Shown: piece after piece, positions 5,917 to 6,279 of the stretch
Position numbering within the stretch: the first letter of the stretch is position 1
Layout: the number at the start of each line of letters is the position of its first letter
Assembly (NCBI GenBank): GCA_023151145.1
Contig: JAKLJM010000139.1
Location: forward strand, 1 to 6,279
From: Bacteriovoracaceae bacterium
GTDB lineage: Bacteria > Bdellovibrionota > Bacteriovoracia > Bacteriovoracales > Bacteriovoracaceae
Reading direction: 5' to 3'
Length of the DNA: 6,279 bases
Position numbers and translations under genes: made by a program
The notes under the pieces: model-generated
The model's input: the letters and a program-made list of their open reading frames with translations, nothing else
Database searches by the model: none
Told to the model about the DNA's origin: nothing

Positions 5917-6279
5917 ATGGCACAAGTCGTTTTAATCGAAGATGAGAAAAATCTTAATGATTTACTTTCTATTAACTTGAATACTTATTTGGGAGTTGAT
6001 CTCATTCAGCAAGATTCAGGTCTAGATTGTATTGGACTATTAACCATCCTTCCAAATATTGATTTGATCATTACAAAAAACCAAGTTGGATCAGAGAAAA
6101 CAGCAGAAACATTACAAAAATATATTGAAGATAATAAACTCGAAGCCACACTTATTGTCTTAGGTGATTTTAAAAAACCAGGTCCGAATACTGTCTGTGT
6201 TGAAAATCCACGCGATTGGGAAAAAGTGGTTCATTACGCGGCTAAAGTCCTTGGTTTAAATGAAGCTGAAATTCTAAAA
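5917..6279 (+). CDS. Degenerate receiver-domain protein, 3' end missing
   Basis: The frame is open from the ATG at 5917 to the right edge (121 codons). AGGA at 5906-5909, seven bases upstream, is the best ribosome site in the window and fixes the start. The translation follows the CheY-like fold: beta-1 VVLIEDE (4-10) with the acidic pair Glu8-Asp9, beta-3 IDLIIT (48-53), beta-4 ATLIVLG (77-83), beta-5 ending VENP (95-98), and a last helix to about 112. Aligned by eye to CheY, the phospho-acceptor Asp57 is Lys54, Thr87 is Gly83 and Lys109 is Asn97, while the acidic pair and the proline after the last site remain. It therefore should not be phosphorylated in the usual way and may act as a fixed interaction or dimerisation module. 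The sequence continues past the domain (LGLNEAEIL, 112-120), so an output domain may follow outside the window. The sigma-28-like promoter upstream hints at a motility or chemotaxis link, which is inference. Confidence 0.8.
   Translation, partial: MAQVVLIEDEKNLNDLLSINLNTYLGVDLIQQDSGLDCIGLLTILPNIDLIITKNQVGSEKTAETLQKYIEDNKLEATLIVLGDFKKPGPNTVCVENPRDWEKVVHYAAKVLGLNEAEILK

Noticed and set aside
5862..5935. Possible leader peptides ahead of the receiver gene (starts at 5862 and 5888)
   Set aside because: Neither start has a well-spaced ribosome site, and there is no run of one amino-acid codon or attenuator hairpin.

Overview
This AT-rich window comes from a Gram-negative bacterium. Two genes encode classic lipoproteins with lipobox cysteines, a third encodes a Sec-exported protein, and one promoter fits the flagellar sigma factor FliA. 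The combination of an RCC1-repeat lipoprotein, large exported proteins of unknown function, AT-rich codon use and a degenerate receiver protein suggests the Bdellovibrio-and-like-organisms group (Bacteriovorax/Peredibacter-like). That placement is an inference from general resemblance, not proven by any marker gene here. I see no RNA gene, CRISPR array, insertion sequence or prophage gene.

Layout. Bases 1-1881 (minus strand) hold the first 627 codons of a large lipoprotein whose C-terminal part starts an RCC1-type beta-propeller; the gene runs off the left edge. A 226-bp divergent spacer (1882-2107) with two related dyads separates it from a 619-codon plus-strand gene (2108-3967) for an exported, lysine-rich, cysteine-containing protein that I do not recognise. 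That gene runs head-on into a 239-codon minus-strand lipoprotein gene (3968-4687): the two stop codons touch with no base between them. A 113-bp divergent spacer (4688-4800) with a perfect 7-bp inverted repeat follows. Next is mnmD (4801-5757), a stand-alone tRNA wobble-uridine methyltransferase whose reading frame contains four tandem copies of a 15-bp unit. A clear intrinsic terminator (5775-5803) ends it. A good sigma-28 (FliA) promoter match (5820-5846) then leads into the start of a gene (5917 to the right edge) for a receiver-like domain that has lost the phosphorylation residue.

How the genes relate. The first three genes all encode envelope or exported proteins, but they are divergent or convergent, so they do not form an operon. 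mnmD is a single-gene transcription unit by its flanking signals. The last gene is separated from mnmD by the terminator and appears to be controlled with the motility regulon. No single multi-gene system is evident. The points most worth following are the in-frame repeat inside a tRNA-modification enzyme, the FliA-type promoter in front of a phosphorylation-dead receiver, and the zero-gap convergent gene pair.
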